Origin: Serratia liquefaciens
GTDB taxonomy: Bacteria; Pseudomonadota; Gammaproteobacteria; Enterobacterales; Enterobacteriaceae
Length of the DNA stretch: 64,000 bases
Direction: 5' to 3'
Assembly (NCBI GenBank): GCA_012719855.1
Contig: JAAXZN010000050.1
Location: 62,001-126,000, forward strand
Positions 46,731 to 56,768 of the stretch are shown one piece after another. The stretch's first letter is position 1. Each line of letters opens with the position of its first letter. The position numbers were made by a program, and so were the translations under genes. The notes below the pieces were generated by a model, which was not told the origin of the DNA, did not search any database, and saw nothing but the letters and a program-made list of their open reading frames with translations.

Positions 46731-49292
46731 TTAACGCTGACCCACCGGATGAGCCCGTTCATTGTGTGGCAATTGCTGGTAGAACTCCCGCCAGGCGGCG
46801 CCCTGCGGCAATAACCAAACGCGCTGATGCAGACGCGACAGCGCGACAGGATCGCTCAGCAGCTCAAGACGTTTGCCTTTTACCAGCTTCTCCGGCCCCA
46901 GCTCCAACGCCTCGTTCACTCGCTGTTCACGATTACGCTCGATGGCACCGCGCAGGTGGTGACGCGCGGTAGCCAGCGCCGTCGCCAGTGCGTTGAAGGA
47001 CGGATTGACGACCGCGTGCATAAAGCCATTGCTCAGTGCGCGTTCACGGTTTAGCTGCAGATATTCTTCCGTAGCCAGCAGTTCGCGAGGAGGAGAATAC
47101 TCTTCCGGGATCAGGAACAGCTTGGCGCGCTTGCTCTTGATACCCAGCGTCGCACGGCTCGACAAGACCGAAACGAACGGCGACAGGATCAACGAGAAGA
47201 CGATAGGCGACAACCACCACAGGAAGCGCAGATCCAGCCAGGCCATACCGCCAGCCCAGACCAGACCCAGCAGCATCTGTGAGCCATGGCGTTTAAAGGC
47301 TTCGCCCCAAGGGGTATCATCGTCGTCACGCTGTGGCGAGTTCCATACCACTTCCCAACCCAGGAAGGCACTGACCACGAACACCGTGTGGAACAGCATG
47401 CGCACCGGCGCCAGCAGCACCGAGAACAGCATTTCCATCAGCATCGACAGGAACAGGCGCACGCCGCCGCCGTACTCCTTGGCACCCTTCGCCCAGATAA
47501 GCACAATGCTCAACAGTTTAGGCAGGAACAGCAGCACCAGCGTGGTAGAGAACAGCGCTATCGCCAGTTCAGGACGCCACTGCGGCCACACCGGGAACAG
47601 CTGACGCGGCTGCAGGAAGTACTGCGGCTCCATCAGGGTATGCACCACCTGCAGCGCGGTAGACAGCGCCAGGAACATAAACCACAGCGGCGCCGACAGG
47701 TAGGACATCACGCCGGTCAGGAACACCGCACGGTGCACCGGGTGCATGCCCTTGACCAGGAACAGGCGGAAGTTCATCAGGTTACCGTGGCACCAGCGAC
47801 GGTCACGCTTCAACTCATCCAGCAGGTTCGGTGGCAGTTCTTCATAGCTGCCCGGCAGATCGTAAGCAATCCACACGCCCCAACCGGCACGGCGCATCAG
47901 CGCGGCTTCCACAAAGTCATGGGACAAGATGGAACCGGCAAAAGACCCTTCACCCGGCAGCGGTGCCAGCGCACAGTGCTCGATAAACGGCTTCACGCGG
48001 ATAATCGCGTTATGGCCCCAATAGTGCGATTCGCCCAGCTGCCAGAAATGCAGGCCGGCAGTAAACAGCGGCCCGTAAACCCGGGTGGCAAACTGCTGCA
48101 CGCGAGCATACAGCGTATCCATACCCGAGGCTTTCGGCGCAGACTGAATGATACCGGCGTTCGGGTTGGCTTCCATCAGGCGCACCAGACCGGTGAGACA
48201 CTCACCGCTCATCACGCTGTCGGCATCCAGGATCACCATGTAGCTGTACTCGCCGCCCCAGCGACGGCAGAAGTCGTCGATGTTGCCGCTTTTGCGTTTA
48301 ACGCGACGACGACGGCGACGGTAGAAGATACGGCCATGGCCATCTACGTCGCGACACAGCTCCATCCAGGCCTTCTGTTCCGCCATGCAGATATCCGGGT
48401 CGTAGCTGTCGCTCAGCACGTAGATATCGAAATGCTCGAGCTGGCCGGTGGCCGCGACGGACTCATAGGTCGCGCGCAGGCCGGCGAACACGCGTTCGAC
48501 GTCTTCGTTACAGATTGGCATGATCAACGCGGTACGGTGCGTCGGATCGATCGGCTCATCGCCCTTGATGGTGGAAGAAATACTGTATTTGTCTTTGCCG
48601 ATCAGCAACTGCAGGAAGCCCATCAGCGCAGTCCAGAAACCGGCCGAGACCCAACAGAACAGGATCGCGAACAGGATCAGAATGCCGGTTTGCAACACAT
48701 AAGGCAGCAGTTGCAGCACCGACTGCATCAGATCCTGATCCAGCATGGCCATCGGATCGATCAGCGCCCAGCCCTGGTATGGCAAAATGGTTTTCATGTA
48801 CCAGGTGGCGATGCCGGTCTGCACCAACATCAGCACCAACAGCACATAACGACGCATCGAGCCGACCACACGCCAGCGATTTTCCGCTGCGGCTTCCTCT
48901 TTGGAGGCGTGACGATTGTGCGGCGTGCGCCCCAGCAGAGAATCCCAGAAGCGCGCCACCGGGTTGGTACGCCAGGCTTCCGGGAACATGCTGGTGCGTT
49001 TGATTGGCGGCGTAGCCTTGAGAATGCTGCGCCCTTCCACGTCGGTATCGAAATCTTTGTCGCTGACCGCATCCGGCCAGGCGTCTTCGATTCGTGTTTT
49101 GACCGAGGCCAGCGTGACGTCATCGGCAGACAGCGTATCGACGTTGGCATCGTCAGCGCCCATCTTGCGATGCAGCGCCTCAAAAGCCTGGGCGTCATCC
49201 GCCCCCGGCTGTGGTTTAAGCGCCTCTGACCGCTCAGCGGTCAGAGGCATTGCCGCAAGATAATCCTGGGCAAGTTGAGTAGGCTTATTCAT
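46731..49292 (-). CDS. opgH: Glucans biosynthesis glucosyltransferase OpgH
   Basis: Inner membrane glycosyltransferase that makes the beta-1,2-glucan backbone of osmoregulated periplasmic glucans from UDP-glucose; in E. coli it also links nutrient state to FtsZ. The 853-residue protein has two N-terminal membrane segments (around 140-215), a cytosolic GT2 domain with [13 protein letters not shown] (DxD) and a [11 protein letters not shown] motif (variant QxxRW), and several membrane segments from about 510 on. The start at 49292 overlaps the opgG stop by 8 nt, as in E. coli. Confidence 0.95.
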   Translation of the reverse strand: MNKPTQLAQDYLAAMPLTAERSEALKPQPGADDAQAFEALHRKMGADDANVDTLSADDVTLASVKTRIEDAWPDAVSDKDFDTDVEGRSILKATPPIKRTSMFPEAWRTNPVARFWDSLLGRTPHNRHASKEEAAAENRWRVVGSMRRYVLLVLMLVQTGIATWYMKTILPYQGWALIDPMAMLDQDLMQSVLQLLPYVLQTGILILFAILFCWVSAGFWTALMGFLQLLIGKDKYSISSTIKGDEPIDPTHRTALIMPICNEDVERVFAGLRATYESVAATGQLEHFDIYVLSDSYDPDICMAEQKAWMELCRDVDGHGRIFYRRRRRRVKRKSGNIDDFCRRWGGEYSYMVILDADSVMSGECLTGLVRLMEANPNAGIIQSAPKASGMDTLYARVQQFATRVYGPLFTAGLHFWQLGESHYWGHNAIIRVKPFIEHCALAPLPGEGSFAGSILSHDFVEAALMRRAGWGVWIAYDLPGSYEELPPNLLDELKRDRRWCHGNLMNFRLFLVKGMHPVHRAVFLTGVMSYLSAPLWFMFLALSTALQVVHTLMEPQYFLQPRQLFPVWPQWRPELAIALFSTTLVLLFLPKLLSIVLIWAKGAKEYGGGVRLFLSMLMEMLFSVLLAPVRMLFHTVFVVSAFLGWEVVWNSPQRDDDDTPWGEAFKRHGSQMLLGLVWAGGMAWLDLRFLWWLSPIVFSLILSPFVSVLSSRATLGIKSKRAKLFLIPEEYSPPRELLATEEYLQLNRERALSNGFMHAVVNPSFNALATALATARHHLRGAIERNREQRVNEALELGPEKLVKGKRLELLSDPVALSRLHQRVWLLPQGAAWREFYQQLPHNERAHPVGQR

Positions 49293-50853
49293 TGGCAGGT
49301 AGCTGATAGCTCCAGGTTTCCGACAGGGTCTTATCACCATTGACCAGCGCAGCGCGCATTTCTACCGGCTTCTTGTCGTCTTTCACTTTCAGACGCAACG
49401 TCAGGCGCCAGCCTTTGGTCACTGGATTATAGCGGACATTGTTTTCTACCATTTCACCGTTATCGCCGATGCTCACCTGAGAGGCGACCGGCGTAGCGCC
49501 GTCCAGACCTTTCAGAACCGGGCCCACGAAGTCGACCAGGAATGCCACGCTGCCGTCTGGCTCGCGGATCAGGTTGGACTGCTTCACGTCACCGGTTGAA
49601 CGCATGGTCTGGCTGACGTAGGCAATGTCCTGCGAATGCAGTTTGTCTTCGTCACGGGTGAAATGCAGGCGATAGCTCAGCGCCAGTGGAGTTTTGGCAT
49701 CCGGCAGAACGTCTGGCGTCCAGAAGGCAACGATGTTGTCATTGGTTTCATCCGCCGTCGGGATCTCCACCAGCTCAACCTTGCCCTTGCCCCAGTCGCC
49801 ACGCGGCTCGATCCAGGCGCTTGGGCGCAGATCGTAGCGATCGTCCAGATCTTCGTAATCCTTGAAGTTACGGCCACGCTGCAGCAGACCGAAACCTTTA
49901 GGGTTTTCGACCTGATAAGTGCTGACGGACAGATGCTTCGGATTATTCAACGGACGCCAGATCCACTCCCCGTTACCGGCATGAATAGACAGGCCGTTGG
50001 AGTCATGCAGCGCCGGACGGTAGTTCAGGGTTGGCGATGGCTGGCTCGGCCCGAACAGGTACATGCTGGTCAGCGGCGCCATGCCCAGTTTGCCGACTTT
50101 GTCGCGCAAGAACACTTTGGACTCGACGTCCACGGTGGTGTCGCGGCCCGGATAAACCACAAAACGGTAAGCCCCGGTAGCACGCGGTGAATCCAGCAGC
50201 GCGTAAATGACCAGATGCTTGTCGCCCTGCTTCGGACGTTCAACCCAGAATTCGCGGAAACGCGGGAATTCTTCGCCGGACGGCAGCGCAGTATCAATTG
50301 CCAGGCCACGTGCGGAAAGCCCGTACACCTGTCCTTTACCCACCACGCGGAAATAGCTCGCGCCCAGCAGGCTCATAATTTCGTCGTTTTTATCCGCACT
50401 GTTGATCGGATAAATCACCTTGAACCCGGCAAAGCCGAGGTTTTTTACCGACTCCGGATCGTGTTTTACCGAACCGAAATTGAAGTAGTCCGGGCTGTAC
50501 TTGATCTGTTTTACGCTGGTCGCGGTGACTTCATTGATTTTCACCGGCGTGTCGAAGTACATCCCCTGATGATAAAACTCAAGCTTGAAAGGGGTTTTCA
50601 GTTTGCTCCAGTAGGCTTTATCGTGATTGAACTGAATCTGCTGATAGTCCGCGAATTTCATCTCGCGGAATTGAGAAGGAAGGTTGCTCTTCGGGGCTTC
50701 GAAGCCTTTTCCTGCCAGATCCTGCGCCTGCTTGGCCACATCATCTATAGAAAAGGCCCATGCCTGCGAAGTAAACAGCGTGAACAATACGGTCGCACCT
50801 AACCAACGTACGCTCGCGGCGCGTGGTTTTTTGGATAAAATATTAACTAGCAC
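49285..50853 (-). CDS. opgG: Glucans biosynthesis protein OpgG
   Basis: Periplasmic protein needed for making and branching of osmoregulated periplasmic glucans. The product (522 residues from the GTG) has a Sec signal ending in FTSQAWA, then the mature [21 protein letters not shown], matching E. coli MdoG closely. Typical pieces are [33 protein letters not shown] and the end SYQLPANE. An in-frame ATG at 50892 lacks a ribosome site, whereas the GTG at 50853 is preceded by a G-rich AGGGGGG run. Operon with opgH; divergent from opgC. Confidence 0.94.
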   Translation of the reverse strand: MLVNILSKKPRAASVRWLGATVLFTLFTSQAWAFSIDDVAKQAQDLAGKGFEAPKSNLPSQFREMKFADYQQIQFNHDKAYWSKLKTPFKLEFYHQGMYFDTPVKINEVTATSVKQIKYSPDYFNFGSVKHDPESVKNLGFAGFKVIYPINSADKNDEIMSLLGASYFRVVGKGQVYGLSARGLAIDTALPSGEEFPRFREFWVERPKQGDKHLVIYALLDSPRATGAYRFVVYPGRDTTVDVESKVFLRDKVGKLGMAPLTSMYLFGPSQPSPTLNYRPALHDSNGLSIHAGNGEWIWRPLNNPKHLSVSTYQVENPKGFGLLQRGRNFKDYEDLDDRYDLRPSAWIEPRGDWGKGKVELVEIPTADETNDNIVAFWTPDVLPDAKTPLALSYRLHFTRDEDKLHSQDIAYVSQTMRSTGDVKQSNLIREPDGSVAFLVDFVGPVLKGLDGATPVASQVSIGDNGEMVENNVRYNPVTKGWRLTLRLKVKDDKKPVEMRAALVNGDKTLSETWSYQLPANE

Positions 50854-51111
50854 ATCCCCCCCTATTCGTGTGCTCAAATCATTTAAATCCATATTAATGG
50901 ATTATTCAGCTTTCCGACAACATGATAAATGGATGGTTCATGTTTATGGCTCATAGTTTAAGCAGCTGACTAAACACCAGCGTAGCAAGCCGCGCAACAA
51001 GACGCTATGGAAAAATGTGAAACGGTATAGTAGGGTTTGAGATTCGATTTAACCATTGCCGACTTATTAAGCGTGTTAATGACCATTCGATAAAATCACC
51101 AGCGGTAACCT

Positions 51112-52242
51112 ATGACTAAAGGCAGCAACCAACGCGAGTTTTTCCTCGATTCGATCCGGGCTTATTTGATGTTGCTCGGCATCCCTTTTCATCTTTCTCT
51201 GATTTATTCAAGCCATGCCTGGGCGGTGAACAGCGCCAGCCCCTCCTTCTCGCTGACGGTGCTGAACGACTTCATCCATGCTTTCCGCATGCAGGTGTTC
51301 TTCGTGATTTCGGGCTACTTCTCTTACATGCTCTATGAGCGCTACGAGCGCCACCAGTGGCTGAAGGTCAGGCTTGAGCGGGTGGCGATCCCCCTGCTGA
51401 GCTCAATTCCCTTAATAACAGTGCCGCAGTTTTTCATGCTGAAATACTTCACGGACAAATTAAACGGTTGGGAAAATTTTTCGCTCTATCAGAAAATAAA
51501 TGTAACAGTTTGGGAGCTGGTTTCTCACCTGTGGTTTTTATTAACCCTGTCATTGCTGACCACCCTGTGTTTTTATCTGTTCAAAAAAATCAAGGCACTT
51601 AAAAATAATACCGTTCCTTACCCGATAAATAAAATGACCGGATTAAGAAACATCTCACTGATCTTTCTTATTTATGCTTTATGCTATGCGGCCGCGCACC
51701 GTATTATTCTAATTGCTGCCCCGGGTTTACTCTCCAACGGCCTGTTCAATTTCGTGGTGATGGAGACGATGTTCTATCTTCCGTTCTTCATCCTGGGCGC
51801 TTATGCCTTTAAGTACGTGTGGCTGAAAGAGATTTTCCTCAAGCCGTCCCTCGGCGCGCTGCTCGGTTCGCTGTTGCTGTTCATTGCCTATATGCTGAAT
51901 CAGAAGTTTTTGGCCCACAGCAGCTATATGTTTGAGCTGGAAGTGCTGATCAAAACCCTGCTGGGGATCCTGATGGCCAACGTGATTTTCTCATTCGGAC
52001 ATAATCTGCTGAACTATCACTCGCCCCGCATCACTTATCTGGTGAATGCATCGCTGTTTATATATCTGGTCCACCATCCGCTGACCCTGATATATGGCGC
52101 TTTTGTGACGCCGCATATCAACAATAACCTGCTGGGTTTTCTGGCCGGATTGGTGTTTGTCTTCTCTTGCGCCTTCCTGTTATATGAACTGCACAAACGT
52201 ATCCCGCTGTTCCGTTTCCTGTTCTCCGGTAAACCGCAATAA
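51112..52242 (+). CDS. opgC: Glucans biosynthesis protein OpgC (succinyltransferase)
   Basis: Integral membrane acyltransferase that adds succinyl groups to periplasmic glucans. The 376-residue protein has about ten hydrophobic segments and belongs to the acyltransferase 3 family; REFFLDSIRAYLMLLGIPFHLSLIY holds the conserved His of the family, and NASLFIYLVHHPLTLIYGA matches E. coli MdoC. It is divergent from opgGH across 258 bp. Some stretches in the middle (about 160-200) have lower GC than the neighbours. Confidence 0.93.
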   Translation: MTKGSNQREFFLDSIRAYLMLLGIPFHLSLIYSSHAWAVNSASPSFSLTVLNDFIHAFRMQVFFVISGYFSYMLYERYERHQWLKVRLERVAIPLLSSIPLITVPQFFMLKYFTDKLNGWENFSLYQKINVTVWELVSHLWFLLTLSLLTTLCFYLFKKIKALKNNTVPYPINKMTGLRNISLIFLIYALCYAAAHRIILIAAPGLLSNGLFNFVVMETMFYLPFFILGAYAFKYVWLKEIFLKPSLGALLGSLLLFIAYMLNQKFLAHSSYMFELEVLIKTLLGILMANVIFSFGHNLLNYHSPRITYLVNASLFIYLVHHPLTLIYGAFVTPHINNNLLGFLAGLVFVFSCAFLLYELHKRIPLFRFLFSGKPQ

Positions 52243-52569
52243 TCCCACTACCCGGCTGCCGTTTCGGCTTGCCGGGTGCCTACTGTCATACATCTGTCTA
52301 CCAGAGCCACTATCATTTCTCTTCGCGTCGGCAACGCCGTCAGCTTAATCAAGTGCTGAGCACAGATTGCTCACCCCCGTGGCGAAAGTTAAGGCAAAGT
52401 TATGCTGGAGCATATTGCCGCTAGTTGTTATAACGGCAATGCATAAGTGGAAATCCACATCCCTGCCTTACGGTAGCGATTGGGCTCAATGAACCCTAAG
52501 GGACGGCGTTGTCATCATCGCGACAAGGCTTGCAGCATCTCCCTTCCGTCACGACAGAGAGGATTTTTA
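52243..52569. other. Gap between opgC and the YmgB-like gene
   Basis: This 327-bp region has no supported gene. It holds a GC-rich hairpin right after opgC (CCCGGC...GCCGGG, 52253-52282; no T-run) and an inverted repeat ATTGCCG...CGGCAAT near 52412-52437. The AGAGAGGA site of the following gene lies at the end. Confidence 0.55.
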
Positions 52570-52797
52570 ATGACTGATAAAGACACTTCGGCTCAGGAAG
52601 CCGTGCCAGAAAACGCCACCCTGCTGAAAATTCTTGGCCGGTTGCTTTCCGCGCTGGATTCGTCGATCGGCGGTAAGGATCGCAGCATTCTGGTCGCCGA
52701 GCTCTCCAGCCTTAATCTTGACGGTATTTCAGAGTCAGAAAGAAAACTGGCTGCCGAGCTGATCAGACGGGCCCTGCAGTCACTCGACCATTTGTAA
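52570..52797 (+). CDS. Small protein resembling YmgB/AriR biofilm regulators
   Basis: A 75-residue protein with a hydrophilic N terminus (MTDKDTSAQEAVPENATLLK) and two helices (LGRLLSALDSSIGG and SESERKLAAELIRRALQSLDHL). The helix pattern with a central GKDRSILVAELSSLNLDG is like the YmgB/AriR family, small connectors tied to RcsB and biofilm control. Identity to E. coli AriR is low, so the name is tentative. The ATG at 52570 has an AGAGAGGA site; the frame opens at 52480 without support. A very strong terminator follows. Confidence 0.7.
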   Translation: MTDKDTSAQEAVPENATLLKILGRLLSALDSSIGGKDRSILVAELSSLNLDGISESERKLAAELIRRALQSLDHL

Positions 52798-52812
52798 CGC
52801 CTCGCCTGCAAA

Positions 52813-52847
52813 CCATTAAGCCTCCTGGAGGGGGTTTAATGGTTTTT
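52813..52847 (+). terminator. Terminator after the YmgB-like gene
   Basis: CCATTAAGCCTCC-TGGA-GGGGGTTTAATGG, a 13-bp stem with two wobble pairs, followed by TTTTTC. Confidence 0.88.
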
Positions 52848-53098
52848 CATTCTCTGGGCACGGCAACGCCCACCATTTATTGCCCAAGTGCAACCACAGC
52901 AAGCTGATAAATATAGATAAAAGCAAGAAGTTCACCGGTTTCCCCCCACTTCCACATGCTTCTCCGCTTAAATGACAATAAATACCAAATTGTTTTATGA
53001 ATCAGCCTTGGCGTTTTACCTGAAAAACAGGCTATCATCAGGGAGTATCTGCGCTTGCGCGCAACGCCCTTCCCCCCAGCCTGCAGGAGAACGTCATT
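52848..53098. other. Gap before cvrA
   Basis: About 250 bp without a gene, part of a 301-bp non-coding stretch. It must carry the cvrA promoter. The CAGGAGAACG run at 53083-53092 is the ribosome site for the TTG start. Confidence 0.5.
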
Positions 53099-54820
53099 TT
53101 GGATGCCAGCACCATTAACAGTTTGTTCATCATCGGTGCCGTGTTGGTGGGAGCAAGTATTCTTCTCAGTTCATTTTCGTCACGTCTGGGTATTCCTATT
53201 CTGGTGATCTTCCTGGCCATTGGCATGCTGGCGGGGGTCGATGGACCGGGTGGGATCGTTTTCAGCAACTATCCGGTGGCCTATCTGGTCAGTAACCTGG
53301 CGCTGGCGGTGATCCTGCTGGACGGCGGCATGCGTACCCGCGTCAGCTCATTCCGCGTCGCGTTATGGCCGGCACTTTCTCTCGCCACCATCGGCGTGGT
53401 GATCACCGCCGGGCTCACCGGACTGGCCGCCGCCTGGCTGTTCAACCTCGATCTGCTGCAGGGCATGCTGATTGGCGCCATTATCGGCTCTACCGACGCC
53501 GCAGCCGTCTTCTCGCTGTTAGGCGGCAAAGGCCTTAACGAGCGCGTCAGCGCCACGCTGGAAATCGAATCCGGCAGCAACGACCCCATGGCGGTGTTCC
53601 TTACCATTACGCTGATTGCGATAATCTCCGCCGGCGAAACCACGCTGAGCTGGATGTTCCCTGTTCATCTGCTGCAGCAATTTGGGATGGGGATTGTCTT
53701 TGGTCTCGGTGGCGGTTGGCTGCTGCTGACGTTGATCAACCACATTAAGCTGGCCGAAGGCCTGTATCCGCTGCTGGCCGTCAGCGGCGGCATTCTGATT
53801 TTTGCCCTCACCACCGCACTGGACGGCAGCGGCATTCTGGCGGTGTACCTGTGCGGGCTGATGCTGGGCAATCGCCCGATCCGCAACCGGCATGGCATTG
53901 TCCAAACCTTCGACGGGCTGGCCTGGCTGAGCCAGATCGGCATGTTCCTGGTGCTGGGGCTGCTGCTGAACCCGCATGAGCTGCTGCCCATCGCCATCCC
54001 TGCCCTGCTGCTGTCGCTGTGGATGATCCTGTTTGCCCGTCCACTGTCGGTATTTATCGGCTTGCTGCCGTTTCGCAGCTTTACCCTGCGCGAACGCAGC
54101 TTTATTTCCTGGGTCGGCCTGCGCGGCGCCGTACCGGTCATTCTGGCCGTCTTCCCAATGATGGCCGGGTTGCCCAATGCCCAGCTGTTCTTCAATGTGG
54201 CTTTCTTTGTGGTGTTGGTTTCCCTGTTGCTCCAGGGGACCACCCTGTCGTTCGCCGCGAAAAAAGCCAAGGTGATCGTCCCGCCGGCACTGGCGCCGAT
54301 TTCACGGGTGGGGCTGGATGTTCATCCGGAAAACCAATGGGAGCAGTTTGTTTATCAGCTTTCGTCAGAAAACTGGTGCGTCGGTGCCGCATTGCGTGAA
54401 CTGAAAATGCCGCCGGGTACGCGCATTGCCGCATTGTTCCGAGGAAAAGAACTGTTGCACCCCAGCGGCAGCACGCGACTGCGCGAAGATGACATTCTGT
54501 GCGTTATTGGTCATGAGCATGACCTGCCGGTGCTGGGCAAGCTGTTCAGCCAGGCACCGGTGGTTACGCTGGATGAACGCTTCTTCGGTGATTTTATCCT
54601 GCAGTCGGACGCCCGCCTGAGCGATATTTCACAGGTTTATGGTCTGAATCTGCACGAAGGCGTGGATGAACAGCAAACGCTCGGCCAATTCGTCATTCAA
54701 CTGATTGGCGGCGAACCGGTGGTGGGCGATCAGATCGAATGGGATGGCCTGACCTGGACCATCGCCGAAATGGATGGCAATGCGATCAGTAAAGTCGGCG
54801 TAAGAATTGTTACTGATTGA
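53099..54820 (+). CDS. cvrA: K+/H+ antiporter CvrA (NhaP2)
   Basis: A 573-residue CPA1-type antiporter, thought to expel K+ or Na+ in exchange for protons and to help with volume control at low osmolarity. Twelve or so membrane segments cover about 1-385, with the ion-binding Asp pair in [23 protein letters not shown] and [14 protein letters not shown] TrkA-C domain (about 400-480) and a CorC-like domain (about 490-573) follow in the cytosol. The start codon is TTG, placed by the CAGGAG site; homologues also begin at this point. Confidence 0.92.
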   Translation: MDASTINSLFIIGAVLVGASILLSSFSSRLGIPILVIFLAIGMLAGVDGPGGIVFSNYPVAYLVSNLALAVILLDGGMRTRVSSFRVALWPALSLATIGVVITAGLTGLAAAWLFNLDLLQGMLIGAIIGSTDAAAVFSLLGGKGLNERVSATLEIESGSNDPMAVFLTITLIAIISAGETTLSWMFPVHLLQQFGMGIVFGLGGGWLLLTLINHIKLAEGLYPLLAVSGGILIFALTTALDGSGILAVYLCGLMLGNRPIRNRHGIVQTFDGLAWLSQIGMFLVLGLLLNPHELLPIAIPALLLSLWMILFARPLSVFIGLLPFRSFTLRERSFISWVGLRGAVPVILAVFPMMAGLPNAQLFFNVAFFVVLVSLLLQGTTLSFAAKKAKVIVPPALAPISRVGLDVHPENQWEQFVYQLSSENWCVGAALRELKMPPGTRIAALFRGKELLHPSGSTRLREDDILCVIGHEHDLPVLGKLFSQAPVVTLDERFFGDFILQSDARLSDISQVYGLNLHEGVDEQQTLGQFVIQLIGGEPVVGDQIEWDGLTWTIAEMDGNAISKVGVRIVTD

Positions 54821-54982
54821 CCCCTCCGCAAAACCGGTCTGCTGTGCGGCCATGCCCGCAGCGGACCTTTCAAACAGACGGAACTTATACGTCTGGGAAG
54901 GTTCTTAAACTCTGGAATAACCCAAACCGGGCATTCAGTCCCGACGTTTTAACCTTTACTCTGGGAACACCGCATCGCGGTG

Positions 54983-55102
54983 ATGGGTATCGATTTGAAC
55001 AGTAAAACTCGATTTCTATCGGCCATGCTGGGGATTGCACTGACGGTCATAGTGCTGGACCTGGGCGTCGCCGATTTGGTCCATAGACTCTTAATTGGAT
55101 AA
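54983..55102 (+). CDS. Putative 39-aa membrane micro-protein
   Basis: A small ORF beginning MGIDLNSKTRFLSAMLG, with a hydrophobic stretch LSAMLGIALTVIVLDLGVA (about 12-30), and ending VADLVHRLLIG. The ribosome site (CGCGGTG) is weak. It is followed after 7 nt by a second micro-ORF of similar size and character. I do not recognise it; the tandem arrangement is its main support. Confidence 0.4.
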   Translation: MGIDLNSKTRFLSAMLGIALTVIVLDLGVADLVHRLLIG

Positions 55103-55109
55103 CGTTAAC

Positions 55110-55220
55110 GTGGCACAGCAGCAAGACAAAGACATTCTCGGAAAAATACTGGTTACCGTTTCCGCACTCTGCCTGATAATCGTGGCGGCGTTGCTGATTT
55201 GGGGATTTGTACTGGATTAA
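55110..55220 (+). CDS. Putative 36-aa membrane micro-protein
   Basis: A GTG-started ORF with a hydrophilic start MAQQQDKDILGKILV and one helix (LVTVSALCLIIVAALLIWGF) before VLD. GGATAACGTTAAC precedes it. The charge pattern (acidic/basic before the helix) fits a single-pass inner membrane peptide. It lies 7 nt after the preceding micro-ORF and before a terminator at 55350. Not recognised. Confidence 0.5.
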   Translation: MAQQQDKDILGKILVTVSALCLIIVAALLIWGFVLD

Positions 55221-55349
55221 CCCCCCCAGCTGACGCAGTAACATCACAACACTACAACAACCGTTTTGTTACAAAACGCCGACATCACTTGCCAACCATT
55301 GCGCGTATGCTAGACGCAGTGAGTTATAAAAATAAACCCTCATACCCTT

Positions 55350-55383
55350 TAAGTGTTGGCCCGCCTGAAACGGGCTTTTTTTT
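55350..55383 (+). terminator. Terminator after the micro-ORFs
   Basis: GCCCG-CCTGAAA-CGGGC followed by eight T's. It closes a short transcription unit that includes the micro-ORFs at 54983-55220. Confidence 0.8.
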
Positions 55384-55407
55384 GCCCGCAGCCCCCGAAT
55401 TTTGAGC

Positions 55408-55435
55408 ATAAAAAAACCGCCGAAGCGGTTCTTTA
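55408..55435 (-). terminator. Terminator after the 43-aa acidic protein gene
   Basis: On the minus strand GAACCGC-TTCG-GCGGTT is followed by TTTTTT. It lies 14 nt after the stop at 55449. Confidence 0.82.
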
Positions 55436-55448
55436 AAGGCGATGGCAA

Positions 55449-55580
55449 TCAGATTTTGCAACCTTCGCAATCCGCCTCGTCCTCAAGGATCTCGGGGAGT
55501 TCTTTCACTTTCTGCGCCGCTTTTTCTTCTGCTTGCGCCAATTCGGCATCGATATCAAAATCGAAAATATCATCACTCAT
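55449..55580 (-). CDS. Small acidic Cys-x-x-Cys protein (43 aa)
   Basis: A 43-residue protein on the minus strand: MSDDIFDFDIDAELAQAEEK, then a helix rich in Glu/Lys and the end EDEADCEGCKI with a Cys-x-x-Cys pair. A strong GAGGAA ribosome site is at the right distance from the ATG at 55580 and a terminator follows directly. These signs make it very likely real. I do not recognise the family. It may bind metal or act as a small adaptor; that is inference. Upstream on the same strand is the YlaC-like gene, 69 nt away. Confidence 0.7.
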   Translation of the reverse strand: MSDDIFDFDIDAELAQAEEKAAQKVKELPEILEDEADCEGCKI

Positions 55581-55649
55581 CGTAAATTCCTCAGGCTTAT
55601 CTGACTTCAATGCGTGAGTATAATCGACAACCGCGCGAGCGGAAACCCC

Positions 55650-56153
55650 TCAGTTAAGCACGGCCACCTGAGGCTGCTCATCCTGCGGCTTCTTTGAGTA
55701 CGCCAAATCGTAGACATCATAGAAGTCGATCTCGCCTTTATTGGCGATGATTTCCTGCATGCGAGTTTTCGTCGCGGCACCGATCGTCGGTTCATCCAGC
55801 AGTGCTTTCACCGACTGCGGCGACAGCGCGCGGGTGAAATACCATTCGCCGTTATAACAAACGCGCAGATCCAGCACGCCAATATCTTCAAAACGATAGA
55901 CCGGTTTGATTTCAATCAGCAGCATGGCGAACATGAACAGAACGAAAGCGGTGAAAGCCAAAAACGAGATGAAGCCCATGTAAGGAACCTGATACATCAC
56001 GGCGATCACGGCAAAATAACCGGCAAACATGGCGAGACACAGATAACGGTGATCGCGAGCAAACTCGCTATTGAAGCGCAACTTGCCGTCACGCCCTTCC
56101 TGCCGATTGATCCGTTCGATTTCTTTTACCAAGATGCTTTTAATCGCGTCCAT
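55650..56153 (-). CDS. YlaC family membrane protein
   Basis: A 167-residue protein with a cytosolic N terminus (MDAIKSILVKEIERINRQEG), two close membrane helices (about 38-58 and 60-82) and a soluble C-terminal part with the family line RFEDIGVLDLRVCYNGEWYFTR and KGEIDFYDVYDLA. This is the pattern of E. coli YlaC, of unknown function. The ATG at 56153 fits the family start; the open frame begins at 56201. It is followed by the small acidic gene. Confidence 0.83.
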   Translation of the reverse strand: MDAIKSILVKEIERINRQEGRDGKLRFNSEFARDHRYLCLAMFAGYFAVIAVMYQVPYMGFISFLAFTAFVLFMFAMLLIEIKPVYRFEDIGVLDLRVCYNGEWYFTRALSPQSVKALLDEPTIGAATKTRMQEIIANKGEIDFYDVYDLAYSKKPQDEQPQVAVLN

Positions 56154-56282
56154 AGCTACAACCTTATGCCTTGGGGGGACATTATTGCTATCAATAATCA
56201 TTCCTCAAACTAACACAGGTACAGTTTGCCCAGGTAGATCAGTTATGCAATTTAATATCGGTAACTGTTATACCTTCAGTGG

Positions 56283-56582
56283 CTAGCGCTGCAGCGAGTT
56301 TTTGCCTTGGGCAAACATAAACATCCGTTGGGCGATATCGTCGGCCTGTTTGATTTTTTGCTTTTGCGGTTCGTTACAGCGCTGAATAGCGCGCGCATAA
56401 GCAAGTTCATGCGCCTGATCGATCATCGCAATAATCTTGTCGCGCTCCTGTTGAGCCAGGTTGCCCAGCATGGTGGTGATGATTGCCTGATAGGCGTTGG
56501 AGGCGGCAGTCAGCGACTTCTCTCTGGCTTCGAGTGCCGCTACACGTTGCAATAACTCCTGCAGTTGCTCGGACTCAGACAT
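56283..56582 (-). CDS. Small coiled-coil protein, IraP-like
   Basis: A 99-residue protein with a heptad-patterned first helix (MSESEQLQELLQRVAALEAREK) and a second helical part YQAIITTMLGNLAQQERDKIIAMIDQAHELAYA. The middle resembles the segment [20 protein letters not shown] of the RpoS anti-adapter IraP, so it could be an anti-adapter-type protein that blocks RssB. The C-terminal third (RCNEPQKQKIKQADDIAQRM) does not resemble IraP. The identification is tentative. It has a GGAGATC ribosome site. Confidence 0.65.
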   Translation of the reverse strand: MSESEQLQELLQRVAALEAREKSLTAASNAYQAIITTMLGNLAQQERDKIIAMIDQAHELAYARAIQRCNEPQKQKIKQADDIAQRMFMFAQGKNSLQR

Positions 56583-56768
56583 GGCGATCTCCTGTTGCCG
56601 GGCAGCGAACCTGCCTGATTAGAGTCTAGCAAAGATCGATTGCAACAGAGGAAGATTAACAAAAGAAGAGAACCGGTTAGGGTAAAGCACACCCGAAAAT
56701 CCCAACAAGGAGCCGATAGTGCAAATCAACCCGGGTGCGCTTTATGATAACTGGTCCGAAAAGGAAGC

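Noticed and set aside
47286-49229. A 647-codon open frame antisense to opgH
   Set aside because: The His/Gln/Arg-rich composition is typical of a shadow of a GC-rich membrane protein gene; OpgH on the other strand is certain.
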